The position numbers and the translations under genes are program-made. Below the pieces are notes generated by a model, which saw nothing but the letters and a program-made list of their open reading frames with translations, did no database searches and was not told the DNA's origin. Shown one piece after another: positions 1 to 6,022 of a stretch of 6,783 bases of DNA (position 1 is the stretch's first letter; the number at the start of each line of letters is the position of its first letter). This stretch comes from Rudanella sp. Lineage in GTDB: Bacteria; Bacteroidota; Bacteroidia; Cytophagales; Spirosomataceae. The stretch spans positions 1-6,783 of the forward strand of contig JAJAYX010000650.1 in assembly GCA_026785985.1 (NCBI GenBank). The letters are read 5' to 3'.

Positions 1-353
1 CGGTGAATTTCGTCGATGAATAACACATCATTTGGTTGCAGATTGGTGAGTAACCCGGCCAAATCGCTTGGCTTGTCGAGAACGGGGCCGGATGTCATTT
101 TAATGTTTGCACCGAGTTCGTTGGCAATGATGTGCGAAAGGGTCGTTTTGCCTAAACCGGGAGGGCCGTGCAGCAGCACGTGGTCGAGCGCGTCGCCCCG
201 TTGTTTGGCTGCCTGAACAAACACCGATAGGTTCGCCAGTACCTTATGTTGCCCCGTAAAATCCTGAAAAGATAGCGGTCGAAGTGCCCTTTCTATCTCC
301 TTGTCAGTGGCCGTCATGCCATCGGTCGAGCCGCTCATGAAGTCTTGTCGCAT
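1..353 (-). CDS. ruvB: Holliday junction branch migration helicase RuvB, N-terminal part (cut by window edge)
   Basis: RuvB is the AAA+ ATPase motor that, with RuvA, drives branch migration of Holliday junctions in recombinational repair, in the cytoplasm. The visible 117 residues hold the Walker A motif GPPGLGKTT (about residues 63-71) and the Walker B motif LFIDEIH (about 111-117). They also hold the family-typical stretches [12 protein letters not shown] near residue 25 and [15 protein letters not shown] near residue 88. The gene runs leftward and leaves the window two bases into the codon after Walker B, so about two thirds of the protein (rest of the ATPase domain and the DNA-binding winged helix) is not seen. 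I chose the ATG at 353; a second in-frame ATG at 338 is possible, because the region before the first ATG is a T-rich tract without a clear Shine-Dalgarno. No frameshift is seen in the visible part. Identification is secure. Confidence 0.97.
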   Translation of the reverse strand, partial: MRQDFMSGSTDGMTATDKEIERALRPLSFQDFTGQHKVLANLSVFVQAAKQRGDALDHVLLHGPPGLGKTTLSHIIANELGANIKMTSGPVLDKPSDLAGLLTNLQPNDVLFIDEIH

Positions 354-364
354 AGCAAAAAAGA

Positions 365-389
365 AGAGATAGCGGTTAATGCTATCTCT
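365..389 (-). terminator. Rho-independent terminator of the adhesin gene, in the ruvB leader
   Basis: Read leftward, a perfect 9-bp stem (AGAGATAGC / GCTATCTCT, arms 365-373 and 381-389) with a 7-base loop is followed directly by TCTTTTTTGCT and then the ruvB start codon at 353. It lies about 70 bases past the adhesin stop codon, the right place for its terminator. The stem is fairly AT-rich, so strength is uncertain. Because the T-run touches the ruvB start, the same hairpin would sit at or near the 5' end of a ruvB transcript starting at the promoter at 391-398. Confidence 0.6.
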
Positions 390-390
390 C

Positions 391-398
391 CAAATTTA
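391..398 (-). promoter_or_regulatory. Candidate ruvB promoter, -7 element
   Basis: On the minus strand this reads TAAATTTG, an exact match to the Bacteroidota -7 consensus TAnnTTTG. The -33 element is poor: TTC rather than TTG about 20 bases upstream. A start 4-7 bases downstream would fall around 384-387, at the upstream edge of the hairpin at 365-389, giving a leader of about 33 bases before the ruvB ATG. The match is AT-rich and could be chance. Confidence 0.4.
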
Positions 399-402
399 CG
401 AA

Positions 403-416
403 ATTTTCGCGAAAAT
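403..416. repeat. 14-bp perfect palindrome in the ruvB promoter region
   Basis: ATTTTCGCGAAAAT is fully self-complementary and lies in the spacer just upstream of the candidate -7 element at 391-398. Its position fits a protein-binding operator, but no known regulator site is recognised and the flanks are AT-rich, so this is only a candidate. Confidence 0.35.
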
Positions 417-459
417 AAGAACGCAGATTAGACGGATCGAACGTATTTTTCAAGAGATA

Positions 460-741
460 TTACCGAATCAGAAGTACTGAGCCGCGCCTGACAATCCGGG
501 GCATTTCAGGATCATATTCGCTGCCATAACTGATCACATAGGCATACACCATGGGAGGATAAACCTCGCCCCGGTAAGTGCCATCCCACTTAATATTCTC
601 CGGTTCGTTACTAACAAAAACCACCTCTCCCCATCGGTTAAAAATCTTTATCTCAAAACCAGATGTATACGTGCCATACACATCGAGAAGGTCGTTTTGT
701 CCGTCTCCATTGGGTGTGAATGCTTCGGGAATGAACACCCG
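460..741 (-). other. Type B T9SS sorting domain (gliding-motility C-terminal domain) of the adhesin
   Basis: The last 93 residues carry the family landmarks: FIPEAFTPNGDGQND, then IKIFNRWGEVVF, then WDGTYRGEVYPPMVYAYVI, ending in a short strand GSVLLIR at the stop. In known systems this type of C-terminal domain directs export through the type IX secretion pore and tends to need a PorP/SprF-like partner, which is encoded next door at 4627-5667. The domain looks complete. Confidence 0.9.
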
Positions 742-3700
742 TGGCGCACAAAAATCGACCACGCGGGTAGAAGCTAAAGCGGTACAACCGGTGGGGTCAG
801 TAGCCCTCACCGAGTAGGGGCCAACAGCGTTGACAGGCAATGTGCGGCCCAGCGTATTCCCCTGCGACCAGACAAAGGATAAACTGGATGGCCCCCCAGC
901 GGTTAGGGTGGTCGACTGACCATCGCCCACGCAGAATCGGTATTCAGGAGCCAAACTTATAGCGGGGGCAGGCCGGTCGTTGATTTGCACACTTGACGCT
1001 CCCGTACAACCGTTGGGATTGCTCACGTTCACCGAATAGGTTCCCGCTCCCGTAACGCTGATGGTGGGCGACGTTTGCCCGCTGCTCCACTGATAAACGT
1101 TACCGGCCACCGTTGAACTCAAGGGACGCAATACCAGCCCGTTACCCGCGCATTTGTCCTGCGCAGGACCGAGATCCGCAAAGCCTGTGGGGTTCAGGCC
1201 AACCGGAATGGCGTTGAGTACGGCCGTGCAACCATTTATGTCGCTTACGGCAGCATTATACGTTCCGCTATTGATGCCCGTCAAGGTTGAAGCATTGCTA
1301 ATGAGCGCGTTACCGGTATCGCGCCAGAAGTATTGAACAGGTAATCGCCCACCCGTGACATTTAAGCTGATTGCCCCACTACCTGGTCGGTAGCAAAGCT
1401 GGGTCTGAACAGTGGACGTAAGAGCTAAGTTGTTAACCGGCGACTTGAGGGTGGTTGGTTGTGTTGCCGAACACGAAAACTCATCCGTAACCCGCACGGT
1501 ATAAAGACCCTCCCCCACACCGGAAAGCGAACTTCCTGTGGTAGGCAGGGGCGCGTTGTTGGCTCCCGTCCAGGCATAGCTAAACGTCCCCGAACCGGAA
1601 GGGGTAACCGAAACTTGACCATCGAGTGTTGTGCAACTGGCAGGTTGAACAGTGGCCACTCGTAGGGTTGGGTTTGGCCGTGCCGACACACTGACAACGC
1701 CGGTGTTGGTGCAAACGCTTCCGTCGTTGGTGCCGCGAACAGGGTGGGTAGCCGTCAGCGAATAGATCCCCGCTTGCGTAACCGTTATGACTTTGGTGTT
1801 CTGTCCTGAACTCCACCGGAATGTATTATAGGACGGAGATCCCAACACGCCAACGGTGGTGCTGCTACCCTGGCAAACAATGGCTTCGGGCGTTACAATA
1901 AGCTGATCCGGTTGCCGGAACAGTACATTGGCATCGTCCTTTACCGCACATTCCGGGCTTTCGTTGAACGCATAGGCTGTATAAGTACCATTGCGGGTTG
2001 CCTGGAATGTTTTACCCCTACCAACCAATCTACCCGCAAATACCCAGGCGTAATTCTGCGCCGTAACATCAATAGAAAGCGTTGTAGAGAATGGAATACG
2101 GCATGGAGTCTGATCGGCCAGCGTAATGCTTTGCGGATACGAGGCTATAGTCAGTGCGTCGGTGGCTGTAACTGTGGTGCATAATTCAGGTGGCGTTGTT
2201 GCAGACCCTTTTGTGAACGTTTGTACTGTCAGGATTGCGGTGTAGTTTCCAGGTTTACTGTATATGTGATCTGGAACTGTGGTTGCTGTACCCGAATAGG
2301 GCCTCGTTTTATCTCCAAAATCTACTGTGTATTGTTCCTTCAAATCTGGGCAATAGGGTCCGATGGTAAACGTGACAGGCAAACCAACGCATTCGCCCTT
2401 GTGACTCAAACCGGCCCCATTGGAAGGTGGCTGGTTGAAGTTCGCAATCTGGTTGGGCAACCCTAACTGACCCGTTTTACCCCCCAATGATTGTCCGTTG
2501 AACGTAAACCGCAACGAATCGAGCAGCGTGGCATTGGGGTTTTCAATCACACCCAACGACGACTGACCCGGTATCGACACATAAATCCGTCCGTCGGGGC
2601 CAATTTGTAAGGCTCCAAATTGCTGGGTGGTGCTGGTCGCAATTTCCGTTCGGGCCAGCGATAATTGTTCCGGGTCGGTTATGGTCAGGTCATACCGAAG
2701 AATATACGACGAGGACGCCGTGCCACTTGCCGGGTCGCCCGTGAGGGTGACGTACAGACTTTTACCATCGGGCGAAAACTCAACCCCGTAGGCTTTGGGT
2801 GGGGAAGGCCCAAGGTCAATAGATCGTTTGTATTCCAGTTTGCCCGTTTTGTCGTTGAATGTATACAGTTCAACCGAGTTGTTGGTGCCGGGGTTACCGG
2901 GCGAGGGCGGTATGCCCGGCACCATCATGGCAACGGGTCGCTCCACGCCATCGGCCGTGTTGCTGCCGGGGTTGGTGGCCGTTCCCGACGTTCCGGTTGT
3001 TGAGGTTCCCGACGATACCGTCGAGCTTTGCGGTGGAGGGCCAAATTTCAGATAGCCTTCGCCCTGAGTGGTTGCTGTTTGCGACTGACTCTGCGCAACA
3101 ACCACCGTTGTTTGCGTTGGAACGGCGTTTTTAGTCAGGTGTGTGATCCTGAACACATTACTGCCAAAGTCCCGCGTGATAACCCAATAGGTCGAATCCT
3201 GCTCATTTTTAACCCCAGCCGACCGTTCGGTGCTAAGGGCGGTGGTGGAGGTACCGGCGACCGGCAGATTGCTCTCGATAATGGCTCCTTTGCCGTCGTT
3301 TTTCCGCATATCGACAATGCTGTACGTCAATTGGCGAGTGCCATTGATTTCTGCGGTGGTATACACGTAATATTGGTACTCGCATCCCTGGCAAGTGCCT
3401 TTGGGAACAATCAGGGCCGATTGGGTTGAGATCTGACTACCTCCCAACGAGGCTACGGCTGTGGTAATGAGTGGCTTGGACGTGGCCGGGTCAATAATCA
3501 GTCGACCATTTGCATCGTATTGAACGGCTCCCATCAGGGTGCCATCTTTATCATATATTTTAACTCCGTCCGTGTAGAACAGAACGTTTCCCTTAGCATC
3601 ATTGATCGACGATGACCCTTCGATGGTATTTAGTTTTCCGTCGGTCAGCGGGCTTGCCGAACCGCCCTGAAATTCAATACCCGCATTGTTCCCGAAATAC

Positions 3701-4392
3701 CATTTAGACCCCTGTTGTTGAGGCTGATCGGGGCAAACCTTTACTTCTATTTTGTCTTCGTAAGAACAGCCAAAAACGTTGGTTGCTTCAACCGAATAAC
3801 AACCCGATCCTGTTACGCTCAGTGTTTGCGTAGTTTCTCCTTTGGACGCCCATTCATAGGTCAAACCTGATTGAGGGACATCCGGGTAAGGATTTAACTC
3901 AATCGTTTGTCCTTTGCAGATGGTTGAATCTCTGCGCCATTTCTGAAAAGGTTGCGGAGAATTATTGATAGGAACATCAAAGGTGATTGACTCTGGTGGA
4001 GTGGCCGTATTTGAAAACGTCCTGGTTACCGTAACCGTTTTTGTACCCGTAGAGGTATACGCATTTTGAACTACGCTGTAGGAGGTCGTGGAAGTGGAGC
4101 CACCCGCAGTTGCCGTGCCACTAATTAGGGCATCGTCAAATTTCCAGATCCAGGATTTTACGCCCGGTGTGGCATCCCGGAAAGTAGTTGGTTCTCCTTT
4201 GCATTGTTCTCCCCCCCCCAGCGATGGCGGCTGCGCACAGGGGCGACGGACGCTGATGCCCGCAGGCAGATTACTCCCGCCACCTGTTGTTGAGGGGGGG
4301 GGAGTTTGGCCCAAAACAGGCCATAGACTGCTCATACCCACTAGGATAAGCAGCAATCCCGGAAACCGAAAATAAATGGATGCGTTGCGCAT
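460..4392 (-). CDS. Giant secreted modular adhesin-like protein with type B T9SS / gliding-motility C-terminal domain
   Basis: A 1310-residue protein, probably exported by the Sec system and then across the outer membrane by type IX secretion. A signal peptide of about 28 residues ends ...WPVLG before Gln. Modules in order: PKD/Ig-like (about 50-145); Ig-like ending in a WASKGETTQ...GCYSVEATNVFGC motif (158-220); a beta-propeller-like domain opening with WYFGNNAGIEF and closing with GLPNQIANF (230-652); PKD (about 675-750); further Ig-like modules with the recurring pattern W-S-S-G-Q...G-x-Y-S-x-x-A (about 840-900, 1080-1130, 1153-1205); two SprB-like repeats (about 915-985 and 990-1065); and a C-terminal domain from 1218 with VFIPEAFTPNGDGQNDLLDVYG, IKIFNRWGEVVF and WDGTYRGEVYPP. 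That last domain is the gliding-motility-associated (TIGR04131/CHU_C-like) sorting domain of type B clients. I prefer the ATG at 4392 over the GTG at 4422: it begins a clean signal peptide and follows a purine-rich GGAGGAGAGGAA. Two 9-base homopolymers lie just after the signal peptide. The ligand is unknown; surface adhesion or gliding is inferred. Confidence 0.92.
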   Translation of the reverse strand: MRNASIYFRFPGLLLILVGMSSLWPVLGQTPPPSTTGGGSNLPAGISVRRPCAQPPSLGGGEQCKGEPTTFRDATPGVKSWIWKFDDALISGTATAGGSTSTTSYSVVQNAYTSTGTKTVTVTRTFSNTATPPESITFDVPINNSPQPFQKWRRDSTICKGQTIELNPYPDVPQSGLTYEWASKGETTQTLSVTGSGCYSVEATNVFGCSYEDKIEVKVCPDQPQQQGSKWYFGNNAGIEFQGGSASPLTDGKLNTIEGSSSINDAKGNVLFYTDGVKIYDKDGTLMGAVQYDANGRLIIDPATSKPLITTAVASLGGSQISTQSALIVPKGTCQGCEYQYYVYTTAEINGTRQLTYSIVDMRKNDGKGAIIESNLPVAGTSTTALSTERSAGVKNEQDSTYWVITRDFGSNVFRITHLTKNAVPTQTTVVVAQSQSQTATTQGEGYLKFGPPPQSSTVSSGTSTTGTSGTATNPGSNTADGVERPVAMMVPGIPPSPGNPGTNNSVELYTFNDKTGKLEYKRSIDLGPSPPKAYGVEFSPDGKSLYVTLTGDPASGTASSSYILRYDLTITDPEQLSLARTEIATSTTQQFGALQIGPDGRIYVSIPGQSSLGVIENPNATLLDSLRFTFNGQSLGGKTGQLGLPNQIANFNQPPSNGAGLSHKGECVGLPVTFTIGPYCPDLKEQYTVDFGDKTRPYSGTATTVPDHIYSKPGNYTAILTVQTFTKGSATTPPELCTTVTATDALTIASYPQSITLADQTPCRIPFSTTLSIDVTAQNYAWVFAGRLVGRGKTFQATRNGTYTAYAFNESPECAVKDDANVLFRQPDQLIVTPEAIVCQGSSTTVGVLGSPSYNTFRWSSGQNTKVITVTQAGIYSLTATHPVRGTNDGSVCTNTGVVSVSARPNPTLRVATVQPASCTTLDGQVSVTPSGSGTFSYAWTGANNAPLPTTGSSLSGVGEGLYTVRVTDEFSCSATQPTTLKSPVNNLALTSTVQTQLCYRPGSGAISLNVTGGRLPVQYFWRDTGNALISNASTLTGINSGTYNAAVSDINGCTAVLNAIPVGLNPTGFADLGPAQDKCAGNGLVLRPLSSTVAGNVYQWSSGQTSPTISVTGAGTYSVNVSNPNGCTGASSVQINDRPAPAISLAPEYRFCVGDGQSTTLTAGGPSSLSFVWSQGNTLGRTLPVNAVGPYSVRATDPTGCTALASTRVVDFCAPRVFIPEAFTPNGDGQNDLLDVYGTYTSGFEIKIFNRWGEVVFVSNEPENIKWDGTYRGEVYPPMVYAYVISYGSEYDPEMPRIVRRGSVLLIR
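2953..3039 (-). repeat. Low-complexity Ser/Thr/Gly/Pro insertion inside the adhesin propeller
   Basis: These bases encode about 29 residues almost wholly of S, T, G, P, A and N, between GYLKFG and DGVERPVAMMVPG. The related Bacteroidota propeller proteins I recall read GYLKFSPDG here, so the stretch seems to split a blade hairpin. At DNA level GTTCCCGACG occurs at 2981-2990 and again at 3005-3014, a 24-base (8-codon) period, suggesting growth by local duplication. Confidence 0.6.
4211..4219 (-). repeat. Homopolymer tract G9 (coding strand) in the adhesin gene
   Basis: Nine C on the plus strand read as nine G in the coding strand across codons CTG GGG GGG GGA (Leu-Gly-Gly-Gly, about residues 58-61). 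Losing one base would bring a TAA into frame at 4158-4160; gaining one would reach a TGA at 4136-4138. Such tracts are prone to slipped-strand mispairing. Confidence 0.85.
4294..4302 (-). repeat. Homopolymer tract C9 (coding strand) in the adhesin gene
   Basis: Nine G on the plus strand read as three CCC proline codons, residues 31-33, directly after the signal peptide. Gaining one base puts a TAA in frame about nine codons later (within GGGAGTAATC). Losing one gives a frame that runs through the second tract and stops at the TAA at 4158-4160. Confidence 0.85.
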
Positions 4393-4400
4393 AAAATCAA

Positions 4401-4412
4401 TTCCTCTCCTCC
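4401..4412 (-). promoter_or_regulatory. Ribosome binding site that decides the adhesin start
   Basis: The minus strand reads GGAGGAGAGGAA followed by TTGATTTT and the ATG at 4392. This purine-rich Shine-Dalgarno-like run sits 8-15 bases before that ATG and lies inside the reading frame of the upstream GTG at 4422, which argues for the ATG start. Confidence 0.55.
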
Positions 4413-4564
4413 GAACCAGCACGGCCCTACCTACATAACTACGGAGCGGGACGTTCCGTTAAGTTAAACGAAAACCAGACCGCAAAATTTTATCTAAAAC
4501 GAATCGCCACGAAACAGATGAAAAAGGCGTATTTTTATCCGTTACATCACCTCTATGCAGGCAA

Positions 4565-4593
4565 TTTGCGCCGTTTACTCAGCGTTTACTTTG
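4565..4593 (+). promoter_or_regulatory. Candidate Bacteroidota-type promoter of the porP/sprF-like gene
   Basis: TTTG at 4565-4568, an 18-base spacer and TACTTTG at 4587-4593 match the TTTG / TAnnTTTG arrangement except for one missing base in the -7 element. Transcription would begin near 4598-4600, about 27 bases before the ATG at 4627. This lies inside the longer reading frame that opens with an ATG at 4555, supporting the downstream start. Confidence 0.45.
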
Positions 4594-4626
4594 AACGGCA
4601 AGCTTTTTGTGCTGACAATCACCATC

Positions 4627-5667
4627 ATGACTAAACGTTTCCTTTCGCTGGGGTTTGTGCTGTTGTTGAGCCGGTTAGGCTGGGCACAGGATCCCCAGTT
4701 TACGCAGTTCTACGCGGCACCGCTTTACCTCAACCCAGCTTTTGCTGGCTCGGCACTGGCTCCCCGCGTCACCGTTAATTACCGGAATCAATGGCCTTCC
4801 GTTGCAAACTACGTCACATCAATGGTTGGTGTCGACCATTATGTCCCCCGTTTTAATAGTGGAATTGGCCTAATGGTTATCAGCGATAACCAGGGGCAGG
4901 GGCAGATTCGCTCTACCGAAATTGCCGGGCAATATGCCTATCAGATTCAACTTAACGATGTTTCGGCGGTGCGGCTTGGGTTGCAGGCTTCGTATGTAAA
5001 CCGAAGCGTGGGATATTTTGGTCTCACATTTGGCGATCAGTTCACCAATCGGGGTTTCATCGACGGCAGCACCAGTATTGATGCCGGTTTGCTGGCGGCA
5101 GCGGCCAAAAATAACAAATATGTTGATTTTTCGACGGGAGCACTCTATTATTCCGATTGGGTGTGGTTAGGCGTGTCGGCTCACCATATTAACCGGCCCA
5201 CCCAGGGGTTTTTTGCTGGCGGTAACAGCCGGCTACCTATCAAAGGCAGCCTTCAGATGGGTGTCCGTATTCCGCTGATGGGTTTTACGGGCCTGGGCGA
5301 CGAAGACGAACGCGAGATCAGCTTTTCGCCTGTGGTCAACTATAAATTTCAGGGCAAATATGATCAGCTAGACCTGGGAGCTTATTTTACGTATTCTCCG
5401 CTGACCGTTGGAGCGTATTATCGGGGGCTTCCCTTCAAAAAATACGATCAGCGGATCAATAACCACGATGCGATGGCTCTTTTAGTTGGGTTTCGGCAAG
5501 ACAAATTCTCGGTTGGCTACAGTTACGATGCCACCATCTCGACGCTGGGTTTTGCCAGTGGGGGCTCCCACGAAATCTCACTTTCCTACATCTTCGATCC
5601 TATCGAGCCAAGCCGCAAGGCGCGGGTTCGGCGGAAAAATCCACAGTTGGCCTGTCCGAAATTTTAG
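4627..5667 (+). CDS. PorP/SprF family type IX secretion system membrane protein
   Basis: A 346-residue outer-membrane beta-barrel protein of the PorP/SprF family. PorP is part of the type IX secretion/gliding apparatus, and SprF-type paralogues are needed for secretion or surface attachment of particular clients such as SprB. A signal peptide of about 20 residues ends GWA before Gln21. The family signature follows: DPQFTQFYAAPLYLNPAFAGS (22-42, abridged family pattern PxFxxY...LNPAxAG), then NYRNQWPS (51-58) and GIGLMVISDNQG (79-90). Alternating beta-strand-like stretches run to a terminal SLSYIFDP and the C-terminus CPKF, common in this family. Length is normal and there is no frameshift. 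The ATG at 4627 is chosen over 4555 because it begins a clean signal peptide and a promoter-like sequence lies between them. Divergent from the T9SS client at 460-4392, which it probably serves. Whether it is core PorP or a client-specific paralogue cannot be decided here; the neighbour favours the latter, so no symbol is given. Confidence 0.93.
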   Translation: MTKRFLSLGFVLLLSRLGWAQDPQFTQFYAAPLYLNPAFAGSALAPRVTVNYRNQWPSVANYVTSMVGVDHYVPRFNSGIGLMVISDNQGQGQIRSTEIAGQYAYQIQLNDVSAVRLGLQASYVNRSVGYFGLTFGDQFTNRGFIDGSTSIDAGLLAAAAKNNKYVDFSTGALYYSDWVWLGVSAHHINRPTQGFFAGGNSRLPIKGSLQMGVRIPLMGFTGLGDEDEREISFSPVVNYKFQGKYDQLDLGAYFTYSPLTVGAYYRGLPFKKYDQRINNHDAMALLVGFRQDKFSVGYSYDATISTLGFASGGSHEISLSYIFDPIEPSRKARVRRKNPQLACPKF

Positions 5668-5677
5668 GGGAAGTAGG

Positions 5678-5695
5678 GTGGACGGCCCTGTCCAC
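5678..5695 (+). repeat. Short hairpin after the porP/sprF-like gene
   Basis: GTGGAC (5678-5683) and GTCCAC (5690-5695) form a 6-bp stem around GGCCCT, ten bases after the stop codon. No T-run follows, so it is not a convincing intrinsic terminator; it may stabilise the mRNA 3' end. Confidence 0.3.
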
Positions 5696-5716
5696 TACAC
5701 TATACCGATAAAAGCA

Positions 5717-5746
5717 AAACGGCGACTCAGTTGTGAGCCGCCGTTT
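5717..5746 (-). terminator. Strong hairpin terminator between convergent genes
   Basis: AAACGGCGACTCA (5717-5729) pairs with 5734-5746 around a GTTG loop, with one A/C mismatch that becomes a G-U pair when read leftward. On the minus strand the stem runs into TTTTGCTTTTATC, the usual U-rich tail, so it best fits termination of the lipoprotein gene ending at 5774. The stem could also stop rightward transcription from the porP/sprF-like gene, though the T-run there is only three bases. Confidence 0.75.
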
Positions 5747-5754
5747 CTGTGAAT

Positions 5755-5770
5755 GCAATAGGCTTATTGC
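5755..5770 (-). repeat. Small hairpin just past the lipoprotein stop codon
   Basis: GCAATA (5755-5760) and TATTGC (5765-5770) form a perfect 6-bp stem with a 4-base loop, starting three bases beyond the lipoprotein stop at 5774. With the terminator at 5717-5746 it gives two consecutive hairpins at the mRNA 3' end. Confidence 0.35.
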
Positions 5771-5773
5771 GAA

Positions 5774-5983
5774 TTACTTAGCTGAGTCAGCAGCCATTGG
5801 AGCCATAGCTGAAGAATCAGTAGCCATTGTGCTGTCAGTAGCCATCGACGAAGCGGTTGAGTCCATAGACATAGCCGTTGAGTCCATCGTAGTGGTCTCA
5901 GTTGTTTCAGTTTTCTTCTGGCAAGCAGTGGCCAAAGACATCATTGCCATTACGAAAAGGGCAGATTTTGCGAAATTTTTCAT
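5774..5983 (-). CDS. Small repetitive, probably disordered lipoprotein (69 aa)
   Basis: A 69-residue precursor with a lysine-containing N-terminus, a hydrophobic segment (about residues 8-20) and a lipobox-like LATAC with Cys21, so the mature form is predicted to be a 49-residue lipid-anchored peptide. After CQKKTET it consists almost only of M, D, S, T, A, E and P, with five Asp-Ser pairs (34, 41, 50, 56, 66) and no aromatic residue or glycine. It is therefore probably unstructured. The underlying DNA carries degenerate repeats: TCAGTAGCCAT at 5817 and 5835 (18-base step), a variant at 5787, and GTTGAGTCCAT at 5856 and 5877 (21-base step). Similar short Asp/Ser/Thr/Ala-rich lipoproteins are common in Bacteroidota, with no established function that I know of. 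A clear signal peptide, a terminator downstream and a divergent intergenic region support a real gene. It is divergent from the sigma factor at 6128; shared regulation is possible but not shown. Confidence 0.75.
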   Translation of the reverse strand: MKNFAKSALFVMAMMSLATACQKKTETTETTTMDSTAMSMDSTASSMATDSTMATDSSAMAPMAADSAK

Positions 5984-6000
5984 GATTGTAAGGTAGTTTG
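5967..6000 (+). promoter_or_regulatory. Weak candidate promoter for the sigma factor gene
   Basis: TTTG at 5967-5970, a long 23-base spacer and TAGTTTG at 5994-6000 roughly match the Bacteroidota promoter pattern, one base short in the -7 element. It overlaps the first codons of the divergent lipoprotein gene. If used, the transcript would carry the whole inverted repeat at 6023-6111 in its leader. Confidence 0.22.
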
Positions 6001-6022
6001 ACGTTAACGATAAATACCAACC

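Noticed and set aside
16..216. Plus-strand 66-codon frame at the window start
   Set aside because: It overlaps the RuvB Walker motifs on the opposite strand; RuvB is unambiguous.
3028..3429. 133-codon open frame on the plus strand inside the adhesin
   Set aside because: It is antisense to a well-supported coding region with recognisable domains, and its product shows no signal or domain; the same holds for the other plus-strand frames between 578 and 4375.
4393..4422. GTG start at 4422 giving a 1320-residue adhesin
   Set aside because: It adds an arginine-rich decapeptide before a good signal peptide, and its codons coincide with the purine-rich ribosome binding site of the ATG at 4392.
4483..4492. 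TAAAATTTTG on the minus strand as the adhesin -7 element
   Set aside because: It has two extra bases relative to TAnnTTTG and no convincing -33 partner; the adhesin promoter remains unassigned.
5733..5996. Plus-strand frame opposite the small lipoprotein, rich in Val/Ala/Ile
   Set aside because: It is the mirror of a repetitive lipoprotein gene with a real signal sequence, and it runs through the terminator hairpin.
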